A stretch of DNA of 34,267 nucleotides from Bacillus pinisoli (GCF_023036475.1 NZ_JAJQKI010000024.1:1-34267); one strand, 5' to 3'. Shown: positions 1 to 7,057, counted from the stretch's first letter. Notes: generated by a model from the letters alone, not told the origin. Numbers and translations are program-made.

Positions 1-140
1 TGCTCATTACACCAAGTTTTTTCGCGTTAGCGAAAAAACAATCCTTATTATGCGCTGGCACTAATAAGTTTTAAAAATTGTTGTCGGTTTTTATAAACCA
101 ACACGCTTGACGTTTTGTTTAGTTTTCAAAGAACTTGTCC
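1..140 (-). promoter_or_regulatory. rRNA operon leader with boxA-like antitermination site
   Basis: Read on the minus strand, positions 133-121 give TTCTTTGAAAACT, the boxA-like sequence found ahead of 16S or 23S genes in Bacillus. It is followed by an ACAAAACGTCAAG stretch typical of Bacillus rRNA leaders. A perfect 10-bp hairpin with a GTTA loop lies at 16-25/30-39. The 16S gene itself would begin beyond the left edge. That the operon continues to the left is inferred from this leader and the two promoters upstream of it. Confidence 0.75.
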
Positions 141-162
141 GCCGCCCAAAAGCGACTTTCTT

Positions 163-192
163 AATTTAACACATCACCTTATATCAAGTCAA
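163..192 (-). promoter_or_regulatory. rRNA operon promoter P2
   Basis: On the minus strand there is a -35 TTGACT (192-187) and a -10 TAAATT (168-163) with an 18-bp spacer, followed by AAGAAAGTCGC, as in other Bacillus rrn P2 promoters. It points to the left, toward the boxA leader. Confidence 0.7.
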
Positions 193-260
193 CACTTTTT
201 CAAAACTTTTTTCATCTTGTTTTTCTGTGTTTTTCTTGTTGTTTTCTGGCGACAAAAAGT

Positions 261-290
261 AATATACCATGTCGCAGAATACTATTTCAA
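261..290 (-). promoter_or_regulatory. rRNA operon promoter P1
   Basis: On the minus strand there is a -35 TTGAAA (290-285) and a -10 TATATT (266-261) with an 18-bp spacer. It lies about 98 bp upstream of P2, the usual tandem P1/P2 arrangement of Bacillus rrn operons. Confidence 0.65.
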
Positions 291-299
291 GTCTTTTTT

Positions 300-548
300 C
301 AAAAAAAATTAAATTAATTTCTAAAACCTTATAATAAATCTGTGTAGTTCATGGATGTGAAGAACTCCCAAACCCTCATGTAGTAAGAAAATACTACTGG
401 CGAGAAACACCGAAGAAAGCAATCATTTCACTCTGAATAGTCAACAATCAAAGTTTAACTGAGACTTTTTTAAATAGTAAAGAACAAATATATTATCATT
501 CATATTTGTAAAAGATATTAACCATAGAAACTAATGCATTAATTGTTT
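300..548. other. Intergenic region between divergent rrn promoters and thiT
   Basis: I see no gene here. A perfect hairpin GTAGTA/TACTAC lies around 380-397 and a 5-bp AGTTC/GAACT hairpin around 350-370. I looked for the thi-box core of a TPP riboswitch (CTGAGA followed by ACCTGATCTGGATAATGCC) and for other common riboswitch cores and found none. Function unknown. Confidence 0.4.
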
Positions 549-740
549 GGGCTCATTTCTAATACTTTGTTGCTTTTCAAGTAACTATTCTAAAGACATC
601 CCCTTTTAAATACGTAAAATCTAAGTATTAAATGTTAGAAAAGAGCAACTCTCTCTATTTAAGCACTAGACATTGTACTACCGAGTAAAAATTCGTTTTT
701 GGGGATTTTTACGAAAGCAACAATCAATACGAAAGAGCAA
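549..740 (+). repeat. Left arm of ~200-bp inverted repeat flanking thiT
   Basis: This stretch matches the reverse complement of 1373-1582 imperfectly over about 190-210 bp. Near-identical blocks include TTGTTGCTTTTCAAG, TGTTAGAAAAGAGCAACTCT and GTACTACCGAGTAAAAAT. Within the arm, GTAAAAAT...ATTTTTAC can form a hairpin. The arm occupies the whole thiT 5' region, so it may contain the thiT promoter. Confidence 0.75.
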
Positions 741-775
741 GTGATTAACATCATTAGAAGATGGAGGCGATAAAT

Positions 776-1336
776 TTGAGAAACACAAAGATATTGTTTT
801 TAGTAGAGGTAGCTATATTTTCAGCACTTGCTTATCTATTAGACTTCTTGGCGTTTAAAATTTGGGCACAGGGAGGATCCGTTTCATTATCTATGGTACC
901 AGTTTTCTTCATTGCCTTTCGTTGGGGTATTAAAGGTGGCGTACTATCGGGTCTTCTATACGGAGCACTCCAACTTTTAACTACCACCTACATTTACAGC
1001 ATTCCACAAGCGTTCATGGATTACATAGTTGCATTTATTGTGTTGGGATTTGCCGGATTAGTATCAAATCGAATGAAAGAGGCTTTACAAGCAGGTGATA
1101 AATCAAAGATGCATACGTACGTGGTTATTGGAGCATTGATTGGAAGTTCTCTGAGGTTTATAGCTCATTATATAGGAGGTATTGTGTTCTTTGCTGATTT
1201 TGCTCCAGAAGGGACACCAGTTGCTCTCTATTCTCTTCTTTACAATGGCTCATATATGCTTCCAGCCTTTATACTTTCTTCCATTGTATTAATTTTTATG
1301 ATTTCGTCTTCCAAAAGATTGCTTCAAACAAGGTAA
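776..1336 (+). CDS. thiT: Energy-coupled thiamine transporter ThiT (S component)
   Basis: Substrate-binding membrane subunit that takes up thiamine together with the shared ECF energising module (EcfA, EcfA', EcfT), which is encoded elsewhere. The ~186-aa protein has about six hydrophobic segments and the family signature region: GGSVSLSMVPVFFIAFRWG, then a GLLYG segment and a YIVAF segment, as in Bacillus YuaJ/ThiT. I chose TTG at 776 because GGAGG at 763-767 sits 8 nt before it. The ATG at 761 lies upstream of that site and has no ribosome binding site of its own. Family members in Bacillus are usually under a TPP riboswitch, which I cannot find here. The gene is bracketed by two arms of a long inverted repeat and ends in its own terminator. 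Confidence 0.9.
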   Translation: MRNTKILFLVEVAIFSALAYLLDFLAFKIWAQGGSVSLSMVPVFFIAFRWGIKGGVLSGLLYGALQLLTTTYIYSIPQAFMDYIVAFIVLGFAGLVSNRMKEALQAGDKSKMHTYVVIGALIGSSLRFIAHYIGGIVFFADFAPEGTPVALYSLLYNGSYMLPAFILSSIVLIFMISSSKRLLQTR

Positions 1337-1372
1337 AAGTACTCATCTTCAAGATAAGTACTTTTTCTTTTT
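1335..1372 (+). terminator. Rho-independent terminator of thiT
   Basis: The stem AAAAGTACT/AGTACTTTT, extended by ATCT/AGAT with one C-A mismatch, is followed by TTTCTTTTT. It starts inside the thiT stop codon. Confidence 0.75.
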
Positions 1373-1582
1373 GGCTGTTTTCGTAAAGATTGTTGTTTTC
1401 GTAAAGATTGTTGCTTCCGTAAAAATCCCAATAGCCGGATTTTTACTCGGTAGTACAGCGTCCAGTGCTTTAAATTGAGAGAGTTGCTCTTTTCTAACAA
1501 TGAACACTTTGGTTTTACGCACAAGAAAGGGTTGGTTTTAGAAATATTAGCTTGAAAAGCAACAAAGTTTTAGAAAAGAGCC
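1373..1582 (-). repeat. Right arm of ~200-bp inverted repeat flanking thiT
   Basis: Reverse-complement partner of 549-740. It has two exact 18-bp tandem copies of GTTTTCGTAAAGATTGTT (1377-1412) where the left arm has about one. A strong hairpin GTAAAAATCC/GGATTTTTAC lies at 1429-1456. The arm runs through the last codons and stop of the neighbouring EamA transporter gene (1570-1582). The frame 1324-1524 on the minus strand lies inside this repeat and is not considered coding. Confidence 0.75.
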
Positions 1583-2454
1583 TTCTTTTTTGCCTTCTCT
1601 TCAATACTAGAAAGAAACCAATTCACAAGGAAAATCCCTATAAAAATCAAAGTTCCTCCAAGAAACACATTCCATCTAATTTCTTCTCCCAGTATCAGCC
1701 AACCTGTAAGTACCCCAAAGAAAGGAGCTAAAAATAGAAATGCGCTTGTCTTAGCAGGGTCGCCCTCTTTTAATAGATAGAACCAAATTGTAAATTGAAC
1801 GATGGAAGCCATTACCGCCAACCATACAATAATCAATATGGACTTACTATTAATAGTTATATAAATGTCCTCAAGTATAACACTCATAATTAGTAGGAGA
1901 AGTCCTCCAAAAAGCATTTGATAGGCAGTCAGTACCCATGTATTGAAACGATTTCCCCATTTTTTTATTAATATAGTAGCAGCTGCCCATGAAACAGCTG
2001 AACCAAGCCCGAAAAAGGTTCCAATTTCAAGCTTTAATGAAAAACCTAACGTAATGAAAACTCCCACAAATCCTACTATTACTCCTATCCATTGTAAAAA
2101 GTGATATCTTATGCCTAGCAAAGCTGTGCCAAGTATGACAACTAGTAAAGGATTAGTGAAAGTTAAAATGGAAGATTCACCTGCCGTAATGGTACGTAAA
2201 CTTAGAAAGATACATCCCATAACACCAGCGGTTTGGAGAGAACCTATTAACACTATTTTGAACCAATCTCTACTATTCTGCGGAAGATGCTTATTCCATA
2301 GAAACAAGGACATAATGGTTCCTGCTATCGTGAATCTTATGCCTACTAATAATAATGGAGACACATACTCCAGTCCTATTTTTCCAACAGCAAATGATGA
2401 TCCCATAAGAAAGGTTGTTAGGATGACCAATAAACCATATAGAAGAGGATTCAT
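1570..2454 (-). CDS. EamA-family (DMT superfamily) transporter
   Basis: Integral membrane permease of the drug/metabolite transporter superfamily, with about ten hydrophobic segments arranged as two EamA halves. The family-typical pattern GSSFAVGKIGLEYVSPLLL is near the N-terminus, and a second GxxxAxSWA-like segment (GLGSAVSWAAATIL) begins the second half. Substrate unknown; relatives export amino acids, metabolites or drugs. The frame is open to an ATG at 2532, but the extra 26 residues are hydrophilic and basic and do not look like the family. I therefore prefer ATG 2454, giving 294 aa, close to the usual ~300. Neither start has a strong ribosome binding site. The 3' end lies within the inverted-repeat arm next to thiT. 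Confidence 0.85.
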   Translation of the reverse strand: MNPLLYGLLVILTTFLMGSSFAVGKIGLEYVSPLLLVGIRFTIAGTIMSLFLWNKHLPQNSRDWFKIVLIGSLQTAGVMGCIFLSLRTITAGESSILTFTNPLLVVILGTALLGIRYHFLQWIGVIVGFVGVFITLGFSLKLEIGTFFGLGSAVSWAAATILIKKWGNRFNTWVLTAYQMLFGGLLLLIMSVILEDIYITINSKSILIIVWLAVMASIVQFTIWFYLLKEGDPAKTSAFLFLAPFFGVLTGWLILGEEIRWNVFLGGTLIFIGIFLVNWFLSSIEEKAKKKALF

Positions 2455-2570
2455 ATCACACACTACTTTCTTAAATAATTTTTTAAATAGATTTACTATA
2501 AAACTTGTACATATTTCTATGAGCTCTATCATATGTTCTAGTAGAGAATTATCTAATTAGGAGGATTTAT

Positions 2571-2759
2571 ATGTTATTTTTTGCTACTATGGTATTTTGT
2601 TTTATCATGTCAGTCTTCTTATTCCTAATAGGATACTGGGAAGCCATAAAAATAAGTAATGAAGAGGGAAATGTGAGAGCAGGCACCATGATTTTTTGCT
2701 TAGTTATGGGATTTGTTTTTGCTATATTTGCAAGTGATTTTTCAACAACAATTGCCTAG
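2571..2759 (+). CDS. Small two-helix membrane protein, unknown function
   Basis: A 62-aa protein with two hydrophobic helices (about residues 3-23 and 40-60) separated by a short charged loop containing SNEEGNVRAG. A strong AGGAGG lies 7 nt before the ATG, and a terminator starts in its last codons, so it looks like a real one-gene unit. The gene starts 116 bp from the divergent EamA gene start. I do not recognise the family. Confidence 0.7.
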   Translation: MLFFATMVFCFIMSVFLFLIGYWEAIKISNEEGNVRAGTMIFCLVMGFVFAIFASDFSTTIA

Positions 2760-2784
2760 TGAGATCACTAGGCAATTTTATTTT
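2751..2784 (+). terminator. Terminator shared by two convergent genes
   Basis: The perfect 11-bp stem ATTGCCTAGTG/CACTAGGCAAT (2751-2761, 2766-2776) is followed by TTTATTTT on the plus strand. The stop codons of both convergent genes fall within the hairpin. The minus side has no clear T run. Confidence 0.8.
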
Positions 2785-3670
2785 CTATTAAAACAACCTC
2801 TTTTTTCTTCCATAGTAAGAAGAGACATATACCCGCAATAACGATGACTCCCCCTATTAATTGATGGGACAGGATCATCTCTTGAAAGATGTAATAGGCT
2901 AGAATGGAAGCACCAATTGGTTCAAAGAGTATCGTCACAGATATGAGAGATGTACTGACCCAACGAAGGGCATAATTAAACAACGTATGACCTAGTAGTG
3001 TAGGGAAAATCGCCAATAATATGAAATATCCCCATTGTTTCGCGTTATATGGAAGAAAAGGTTCTCCACTCAGTAATACGTATACAAGTAGGGTAATTGA
3101 ACTTACAAAATAGACTATATACGTATATGTTACTAATGACATTCTACTTCTTACTTCCTGGCCAAATAGGAAATAGATCGTTACTAATAAACACGCAATA
3201 AGTGCAAGAATATCTCCCCATAGCGCTAACCCACTTACTCTGAAGTCGCCCCAGCTGATAATTACACTACCTATTACGGCTAAAAGTGCACTAACCACAG
3301 AACGGAACGTGAATTTCTCTTTAAAAAATAAGTAGGTACCAATAAACGCAAAGATCGGTTGTAAAGTCACAAGTACAACTGAACTGGCAACAGAAGTGAA
3401 TTTTAGGGACTCAAACCATAGGACAAAATGAAGCGCGAGAAATACACCGGAGACTGAAGAGAATAACCAGTCTTTTTTTGTGATAGCCTTTAGTTCCCTC
3501 ACATGTTTAAATAAAAATAGAGGTGTCATAATTAGAACAGTGAAGAAAATACGATAAAATGCAGTAATGCCGGACGGGGCGTCTGCAAGTTTCACAAGAA
3601 TGGCTGAGCTAGAAACTGTTATAATCCCAATCACTAAAGCCAAATAAGCTTTTGGTAAATTCGCACTCAT
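2768..3670 (-). CDS. EamA-family (DMT superfamily) transporter
   Basis: A second, distinct DMT permease of 300 aa with about ten membrane segments. The start of the protein (LALVIGIITVSSSAILVKLA, then PSGITAFYRIF) matches the first EamA repeat. The second half begins near residue 150 (LALWGDILALIACLL) and ends with SVTILFEPIGASILAYY before a basic tail. The substrate cannot be told from sequence. The start is supported by GGGGAG 8 nt upstream. It is only loosely similar to the 1570-2454 protein, so the two are not a recent duplication. Convergent with the small membrane protein gene and divergent from the oxidoreductase gene at 3783. Confidence 0.87.
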   Translation of the reverse strand: MSANLPKAYLALVIGIITVSSSAILVKLADAPSGITAFYRIFFTVLIMTPLFLFKHVRELKAITKKDWLFSSVSGVFLALHFVLWFESLKFTSVASSVVLVTLQPIFAFIGTYLFFKEKFTFRSVVSALLAVIGSVIISWGDFRVSGLALWGDILALIACLLVTIYFLFGQEVRSRMSLVTYTYIVYFVSSITLLVYVLLSGEPFLPYNAKQWGYFILLAIFPTLLGHTLFNYALRWVSTSLISVTILFEPIGASILAYYIFQEMILSHQLIGGVIVIAGICLFLLWKKKEVVLIENKIA

Positions 3671-3782
3671 GGTACTGGTCTCCCCGATTATTCAAAATTG
3701 TAAATTTATTATATATGACATTGAGTAAAAAAAATATAAAATAAACTCGAACTATAAAAAATAGTGGGAAGGCAGGAATTCT

Positions 3783-4454
3783 ATGGACAAGGCAAACAAA
3801 ACAGCTGCTTTAATTGGAGCTAGCGGTCTAGTCGGAACTCATCTCTTAGAAGTATTATTGCAAAGCAATGAGTATTCCGAAGTAAAAGTATTAGTACGTA
3901 ATAAGTTAAATATTACACATAAGAAGTTAACTCAAATTCAAGTTGATTTTAATCAACTGTTATCCGTTCAGGAACATTTATGTGTCGATGATGTCTTTTG
4001 CTGCCTGGGCACCACCATTAAAAAGGCTAAAACAAAGGATGCATTTAGGACGGTGGATTATGAGTATCCAGTCAAATTGGCTATTATGGCAAAAGAATGT
4101 GAAGTTAATCACTTCCTAGTGATAACGGCTCTTGGTTCAAACTCGCATTCTTCCTTTTTCTATAATCGTGTAAAAGGTGAACTAGAAGAAAGATTGAAGG
4201 AATTAAATTTGTCTTCGCTTTATATCTTTAGACCTTCTCTTCTTCTAGGCAAACGAGAAGAATTTAGACTTGGTGAAAAACTTGCTACCTATTTGACTCC
4301 ACTCTTTACTATGTTCTTATCAGGTAGTAGAAAAAAATATCGCCCTATACAGGCTGAAGATGTGGCAAAAGCGATGTATCTTGCAGCGCAAAATTCTGGT
4401 TTAGGCACACATGTAATTGAATCAGACCAAATTCACACTATGAGTAAGCAATAA
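3783..4454 (+). CDS. NAD(P)-binding oxidoreductase, atypical SDR of the HTATIP2/TIP30 type
   Basis: A 223-aa single-domain Rossmann protein. The nucleotide-binding glycine motif GASGLVG is at residues 13-19, followed by EVKVLVRN. The conserved FCCLGTTIKKA block near residue 72 is characteristic of the HTATIP2-like atypical short-chain dehydrogenases. The segment YNRVKGELEERL with a preceding ALGSN corresponds to the active-site region (S/T...YxxxK). The reaction and substrate are unknown for bacterial members. AGGA lies ahead of the ATG. It is a single-gene unit, ended by the bidirectional terminator at 4454-4485. Confidence 0.85.
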   Translation: MDKANKTAALIGASGLVGTHLLEVLLQSNEYSEVKVLVRNKLNITHKKLTQIQVDFNQLLSVQEHLCVDDVFCCLGTTIKKAKTKDAFRTVDYEYPVKLAIMAKECEVNHFLVITALGSNSHSSFFYNRVKGELEERLKELNLSSLYIFRPSLLLGKREEFRLGEKLATYLTPLFTMFLSGSRKKYRPIQAEDVAKAMYLAAQNSGLGTHVIESDQIHTMSKQ

Positions 4455-4485
4455 AAAAACTTTGGTTTGTTTACCAAAGTTTTTT
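4454..4485. terminator. Bidirectional terminator
   Basis: AAAAAACTTTGGT and ACCAAAGTTTTTT form a strong stem around a short loop, with A and T tracts on both sides. It serves the plus-strand oxidoreductase gene and the convergent minus-strand gene ending at 4484. Confidence 0.85.
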
Positions 4486-4795
4486 AAGGTTTTGAGATAA
4501 AATAACGTAAGTACTCCAATTTTTCAGTAGGTGTACTGGATATAATCTCTCCATTTTTATCCTTTAAGACTTCAAACTCTTGATAGGTTTCTACAACGTG
4601 ACCATCAATAACTTCTTTCTTTATTAATTGCATTTCAAATGTTGGGATAGAGGTAATCTCCTCTTCTTCTCCTGCAACTTCAGCCATGGCAGGTACCAAC
4701 GTTTCATAATCGATCCGATGACCACTCATCGAGATCGGCGAATCTAAATAAGCAACAATCCCCAAAATACAAACAAGTATGAATAGATGCTTCAC
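4484..4795 (-). CDS. Small exported or membrane-anchored protein, unknown
   Basis: A 103-aa protein with one N-terminal hydrophobic segment (LFILVCILGIVAYL), then an acidic linker (EEEEI) and a short, mostly polar domain. It looks secreted or anchored at the outer membrane face. The start is GTG at 4795, with GGGGGG five bases upstream. I do not recognise the family. It is followed in the same direction by no gene before the terminator at 4454-4485. The preceding gene (4891-5193) has the same orientation and a similar size and architecture, but ends in its own terminator. Confidence 0.65.
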   Translation of the reverse strand: MKHLFILVCILGIVAYLDSPISMSGHRIDYETLVPAMAEVAGEEEEITSIPTFEMQLIKKEVIDGHVVETYQEFEVLKDKNGEIISSTPTEKLEYLRYFISKP

Positions 4796-4866
4796 TGTAT
4801 CCCCCCGTTCATGCTACTTTATTTTATGATTGTCCAAGGGGACTATATTACTTTTTTGTACACAAA

Positions 4867-4893
4867 AAAAACGAAGCCATCATGACTTCGTTA
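4867..4893 (-). terminator. Terminator of the 4891-5193 gene
   Basis: On the minus strand AACGAAG...CTTCGTT forms a hairpin followed by a run of eight T residues. It starts at the stop codon. Confidence 0.75.
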
Positions 4894-5193
4894 CTTTTCA
4901 TAAGCAATGCTCTTAATTGGAACAAATTGATTCATGATTCCTAATGTAATCATATCTTTATCTGACAATAGGTTCGTATGATAGACAGTGAAAAAGAAAA
5001 AGTCCTTTTTCGTTGTTGAAGTATCTATAATCGGCTTTGCCACATAATCAACGCCTATATTCATGAGGATCCCTTTTTCCTCTGTTAACCGTTCTCCCAC
5101 CCACGCTACATATCTATCTTGACCAGGGTTTAAGACTATAAGTAGTAATACTAATACCCCAATAATACTTCCTATTAAATATCTTTTCTTCAA
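4891..5193 (-). CDS. Small membrane-anchored protein, possibly DUF4359-like
   Basis: A 100-aa protein with a KKR start, one N-terminal transmembrane helix (residues ~5-21) and a short extracytoplasmic domain. NPGQDRYVAWVGERL directly after the helix resembles the NPSxxDYxxW pattern I associate with DUF4359 proteins of Firmicutes. That assignment is from memory and tentative. Initiation is at TTG 5193, with AGGAGG 8 nt upstream. Function unknown. Confidence 0.65.
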   Translation of the reverse strand: MKKRYLIGSIIGVLVLLLIVLNPGQDRYVAWVGERLTEEKGILMNIGVDYVAKPIIDTSTTKKDFFFFTVYHTNLLSDKDMITLGIMNQFVPIKSIAYEK

Positions 5194-5305
5194 AATGAAA
5201 CCCTCCTGAAACTTGTAATAGCTTCCATTTTGTCCAATCTATTATTAAAATAAACATGATGATAGGTCCGTAACTTCTTAAAGTTAGAATATTTACACAT
5301 AGGTA

Positions 5306-5333
5306 TTGTAAACGTATTTATTTATAGTATAAT
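5306..5333 (+). promoter_or_regulatory. Promoter of tRNA-Ala
   Basis: A perfect -10 TATAAT (5328-5333) with a -35 TTGTAA (5306-5311) and a 16-bp spacer, ending 22 bp before the tRNA. Confidence 0.65.
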
Positions 5334-5355
5334 ATCGCTATATTCATCTTATTTC

Positions 5356-5428
5356 GGGGCATTAGCTCAGCTGGGAGAGCGCTACGCTGGCAGCGTAGAG
5401 GTCATCGGTTCGATCCCGTTATGCTCCA
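5356..5428 (+). tRNA. tRNA-Ala (anticodon GGC), hybrid gene formed by element integration
   Basis: A 73-nt cloverleaf. The acceptor arm GGGGCAT/ATGCTCC carries the G3-U70 wobble pair that identifies tRNA-Ala. The D arm is GCTC...GAGC and the anticodon stem CTACG/CGTAG, with loop CTGGCAG and anticodon GGC at 5389-5391. CCA is not encoded. From position 5387 on, the 3' half is duplicated at 23517-23557, so this gene consists of a chromosomal 5' half and an element-derived 3' half. The present T arm (ATCGG/CCGTT) has a T-T mismatch at the second pair, while the displaced copy (AGGGG/CCCCT) pairs perfectly. Confidence 0.95.
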
Positions 5429-5430
5429 TC
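5387..5430 (+). repeat. Left attachment site (attL) of the integrated element
   Basis: The first 18 bases (5387-5404) are identical to 23517-23534. The next 16 bases diverge in five places and the last ten (ATGCTCCATC) match again. The identical block begins exactly at the first base of the anticodon loop. Confidence 0.85.
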
Positions 5431-5443
5431 TTAAAAAAGAAGT

Positions 5444-5481
5444 GGGAAACCCTTGATACATAAGGGCTTCCCCTTTTTTAT
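5444..5481 (+). terminator. Terminator downstream of tRNA-Ala (supplied by the element)
   Basis: GGGAAACCCTT/AAGGGCTTCCC with one mismatch, followed by a T run from 5474. It lies inside the element. The original tRNA terminator probably is the one now found at 23577-23602. Confidence 0.75.
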
Positions 5482-5523
5482 TTATTTTAGCCTGCAACCA
5501 TTTAACCTTAGAAAACTGCCTTC

Positions 5524-5541
5524 TGGTCACACTTTGGTCAC
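5524..5541 (+). promoter_or_regulatory. Putative integrase arm-type sites, left end
   Basis: Two TGGTCAC copies, at 5524-5530 and 5535-5541, spaced 11 bp. The same motif, spacing and orientation occur near the right end (23369-23397). Between tRNA and integrase gene, this is the expected place for arm sites. Confidence 0.6.
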
Positions 5542-5549
5542 GAGAAGAT

Positions 5550-6656
5550 TTACTTAATTATTTCATCTAATTTAAGCACAACTTCTTCCTGCATAGACGG
5601 AAGAACGTGAGAATAGGTATCAAGCGTCACCTTTATGTTACTATGACCCAATCTTTCCGAGATTACTTTTACATTTATTCCATTAGAAAGTAATATAGTC
5701 GCATGAGTGTGCCTTAAATCATGAAAACGTATGTCTGGTAAATTAGCAGCTTTTATTATTCTCTTCAAGTTCCTTCTAACATTCGCTGGATTAAATGGTG
5801 TTCCAGACTGCGTACACGCAACTAAATCATAGTCTTGATAATTAGGTCCATGACTAAGCTTAACCTTTGATACTCTTAGTTTGTGAGCTTTAAGAACTTT
5901 TGTTGCCGACGTAGATAAATTAATAGTACGTAGACTAGACTTAGTTTTAGCACCATTTATAAATGTCTTCCCATCATGACTTAACGTTTGTTTAATTCTT
6001 ATAAGCCCTTTATTCAGATCAACATCTTTCCAACGTAACCCAAGAAGTTCTCCCTGCCTCATACCAGTCATTAATGCTAGATAGAATACTATATAACAAG
6101 AATCGTCTTTTGCTACCTTCAAGAATTTATTTACTTCTTCTTCATTCCAAACATTTATCTCTTTCTTATTGCCCTTTGGAAGCTTAACCTTTACAGCGAC
6201 ATTTTTAGGAACTAATTCAAAGTCCACAGCATGTTCTAATGAATTTCTAATAATTTCATATATTTTTCTTACTGTAGCACTGCTTAATCCTTCCTCAGTA
6301 AGGCTATTAATATATGATTGAAGATGAATTGTTGTTAATTTCGATAGTGTATAGTCTCCTAAATTAGGTATTATTCTACCTCGAATATAATTCTTATAAA
6401 CTTCTGCTGTTTGGACACCAATACCATTCTGTTTAGTTGAAAACCATTGATTCAAATAGTCTTTATATAAAATAACTGAAGGCTCAATGTAAGTCCCCTT
6501 ATTTATGGCATTAATCGCTTCGGCTAACGCTTTTTCTGCTTCCTTTTTAGTTTTAAACCCTCTCTTTTTCTTTTGCTTACGATTGCCCTTATTATCATTA
6601 CTTAACGTAAAGATATAATACCAACTTTTCCCGTCTTTTTTTACCGATCCTCGCAT
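5550..6656 (-). CDS. int: Tyrosine recombinase/integrase of the tRNA-Ala element
   Basis: Catalyses site-specific integration and, with an excisionase, excision. It has three domains: an AP2-like arm-binding domain (residues ~1-58, with SWYYIFTLSN and GFKTKKEAEKAL), a SAM-like core-binding domain (~62-150) and the catalytic domain (~170-368). Active-site residues visible are R200 (MTGMRQGE), a K in the beta region (237-239), H312 and R315 (HDLRH), H338 (LGHSN) and the nucleophile Y348 (DTYSH). It is full length and looks intact. The frame is open to 6725, but ATG 6656 has GAGGAGA just upstream and starts the conserved domain (MRGSVKKDGK). The gene abuts attL, as usual for tRNA-targeting elements. 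Confidence 0.95.
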   Translation of the reverse strand: MRGSVKKDGKSWYYIFTLSNDNKGNRKQKKKRGFKTKKEAEKALAEAINAINKGTYIEPSVILYKDYLNQWFSTKQNGIGVQTAEVYKNYIRGRIIPNLGDYTLSKLTTIHLQSYINSLTEEGLSSATVRKIYEIIRNSLEHAVDFELVPKNVAVKVKLPKGNKKEINVWNEEEVNKFLKVAKDDSCYIVFYLALMTGMRQGELLGLRWKDVDLNKGLIRIKQTLSHDGKTFINGAKTKSSLRTINLSTSATKVLKAHKLRVSKVKLSHGPNYQDYDLVACTQSGTPFNPANVRRNLKRIIKAANLPDIRFHDLRHTHATILLSNGINVKVISERLGHSNIKVTLDTYSHVLPSMQEEVVLKLDEIIK

Positions 6657-6722
6657 TAAAATCTCTCCTCTTTTTTTAGAATCAATGTGATATATTCTAT
6701 GGAGAGAGTGCTTTTGATAAAG

Positions 6723-6754
6723 CACATCTCAAACATTTATTAATTTGAGATGTG
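6723..6754. promoter_or_regulatory. Perfect 11-bp inverted repeat upstream of int
   Basis: CACATCTCAAA (6723-6733) and TTTGAGATGTG (6744-6754) flank a 10-nt loop. A further partial copy (CACATCT) lies at 6764-6770. The position between int and its upstream HTH gene suggests an operator or excisionase binding site. No T run argues against a terminator. Confidence 0.45.
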
Positions 6755-6832
6755 ACAGTTTGCCACATCTAATATATCTAGAATCTACCAATTAAAGCAA
6801 TGTCTATATTGTTATTGTTAAAAATTACATAT

Positions 6833-7027
6833 TTATATTAATTTTTCTTCACCATAAAGCCACTCTATTAACACAGCCTTGTATATTTTTATTCTCCTAC
6901 CAACTCTAACAATGTTAAACTGACCAGTAGAAACTAACTCATAAGCTTGACGCCTTCCGATTCCTAAAATTTCTTGTAAATCTTCTACATTTAAAATATC
7001 AGGGTATTGCTCTAGTGTTTTCATCAT
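6833..7027 (-). CDS. Excisionase/AlpA-like small DNA-binding protein
   Basis: A 64-aa winged-helix protein of the HTH_17 (MerR-like excisionase) type. It starts with ILNVEDLQEILGIGRRQAYELV, the recognition helix, followed by a FNIVRVGRRIKIYKAVLIEWL wing. Such proteins act as excisionases or as activators of integrase expression. It lies directly upstream of int in the same direction, which favours an Xis role. GAGGAG sits 6 nt before the ATG. A second protein of the same type is encoded at 9719-9904; the two are related in architecture but not near-identical. Confidence 0.8.
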   Translation of the reverse strand: MMKTLEQYPDILNVEDLQEILGIGRRQAYELVSTGQFNIVRVGRRIKIYKAVLIEWLYGEEKLI

Positions 7028-7057
7028 ACATCGCTCCTCACAAATAAATTGGATTTT

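Noticed and set aside
115..312. 65-aa open frame on the plus strand
   Set aside because: It lies on the opposite strand of the rRNA operon promoters and boxA leader and has no ribosome binding site.
340..480. Riboswitch or T-box upstream of thiT
   Set aside because: Only short hairpins; no conserved core of the TPP, SAM, T-box, guanidine, fluoride or c-di-GMP classes.
1324..1524. 66-aa open frame on the minus strand
   Set aside because: It is inside the inverted-repeat arm; its SLRKQQ repeats come from the 18-bp tandem DNA repeat, and it overlaps the thiT terminator.
2111..2560. 149-aa open frame on the plus strand
   Set aside because: Antisense to a clear EamA transporter gene; composition looks like a shadow frame.
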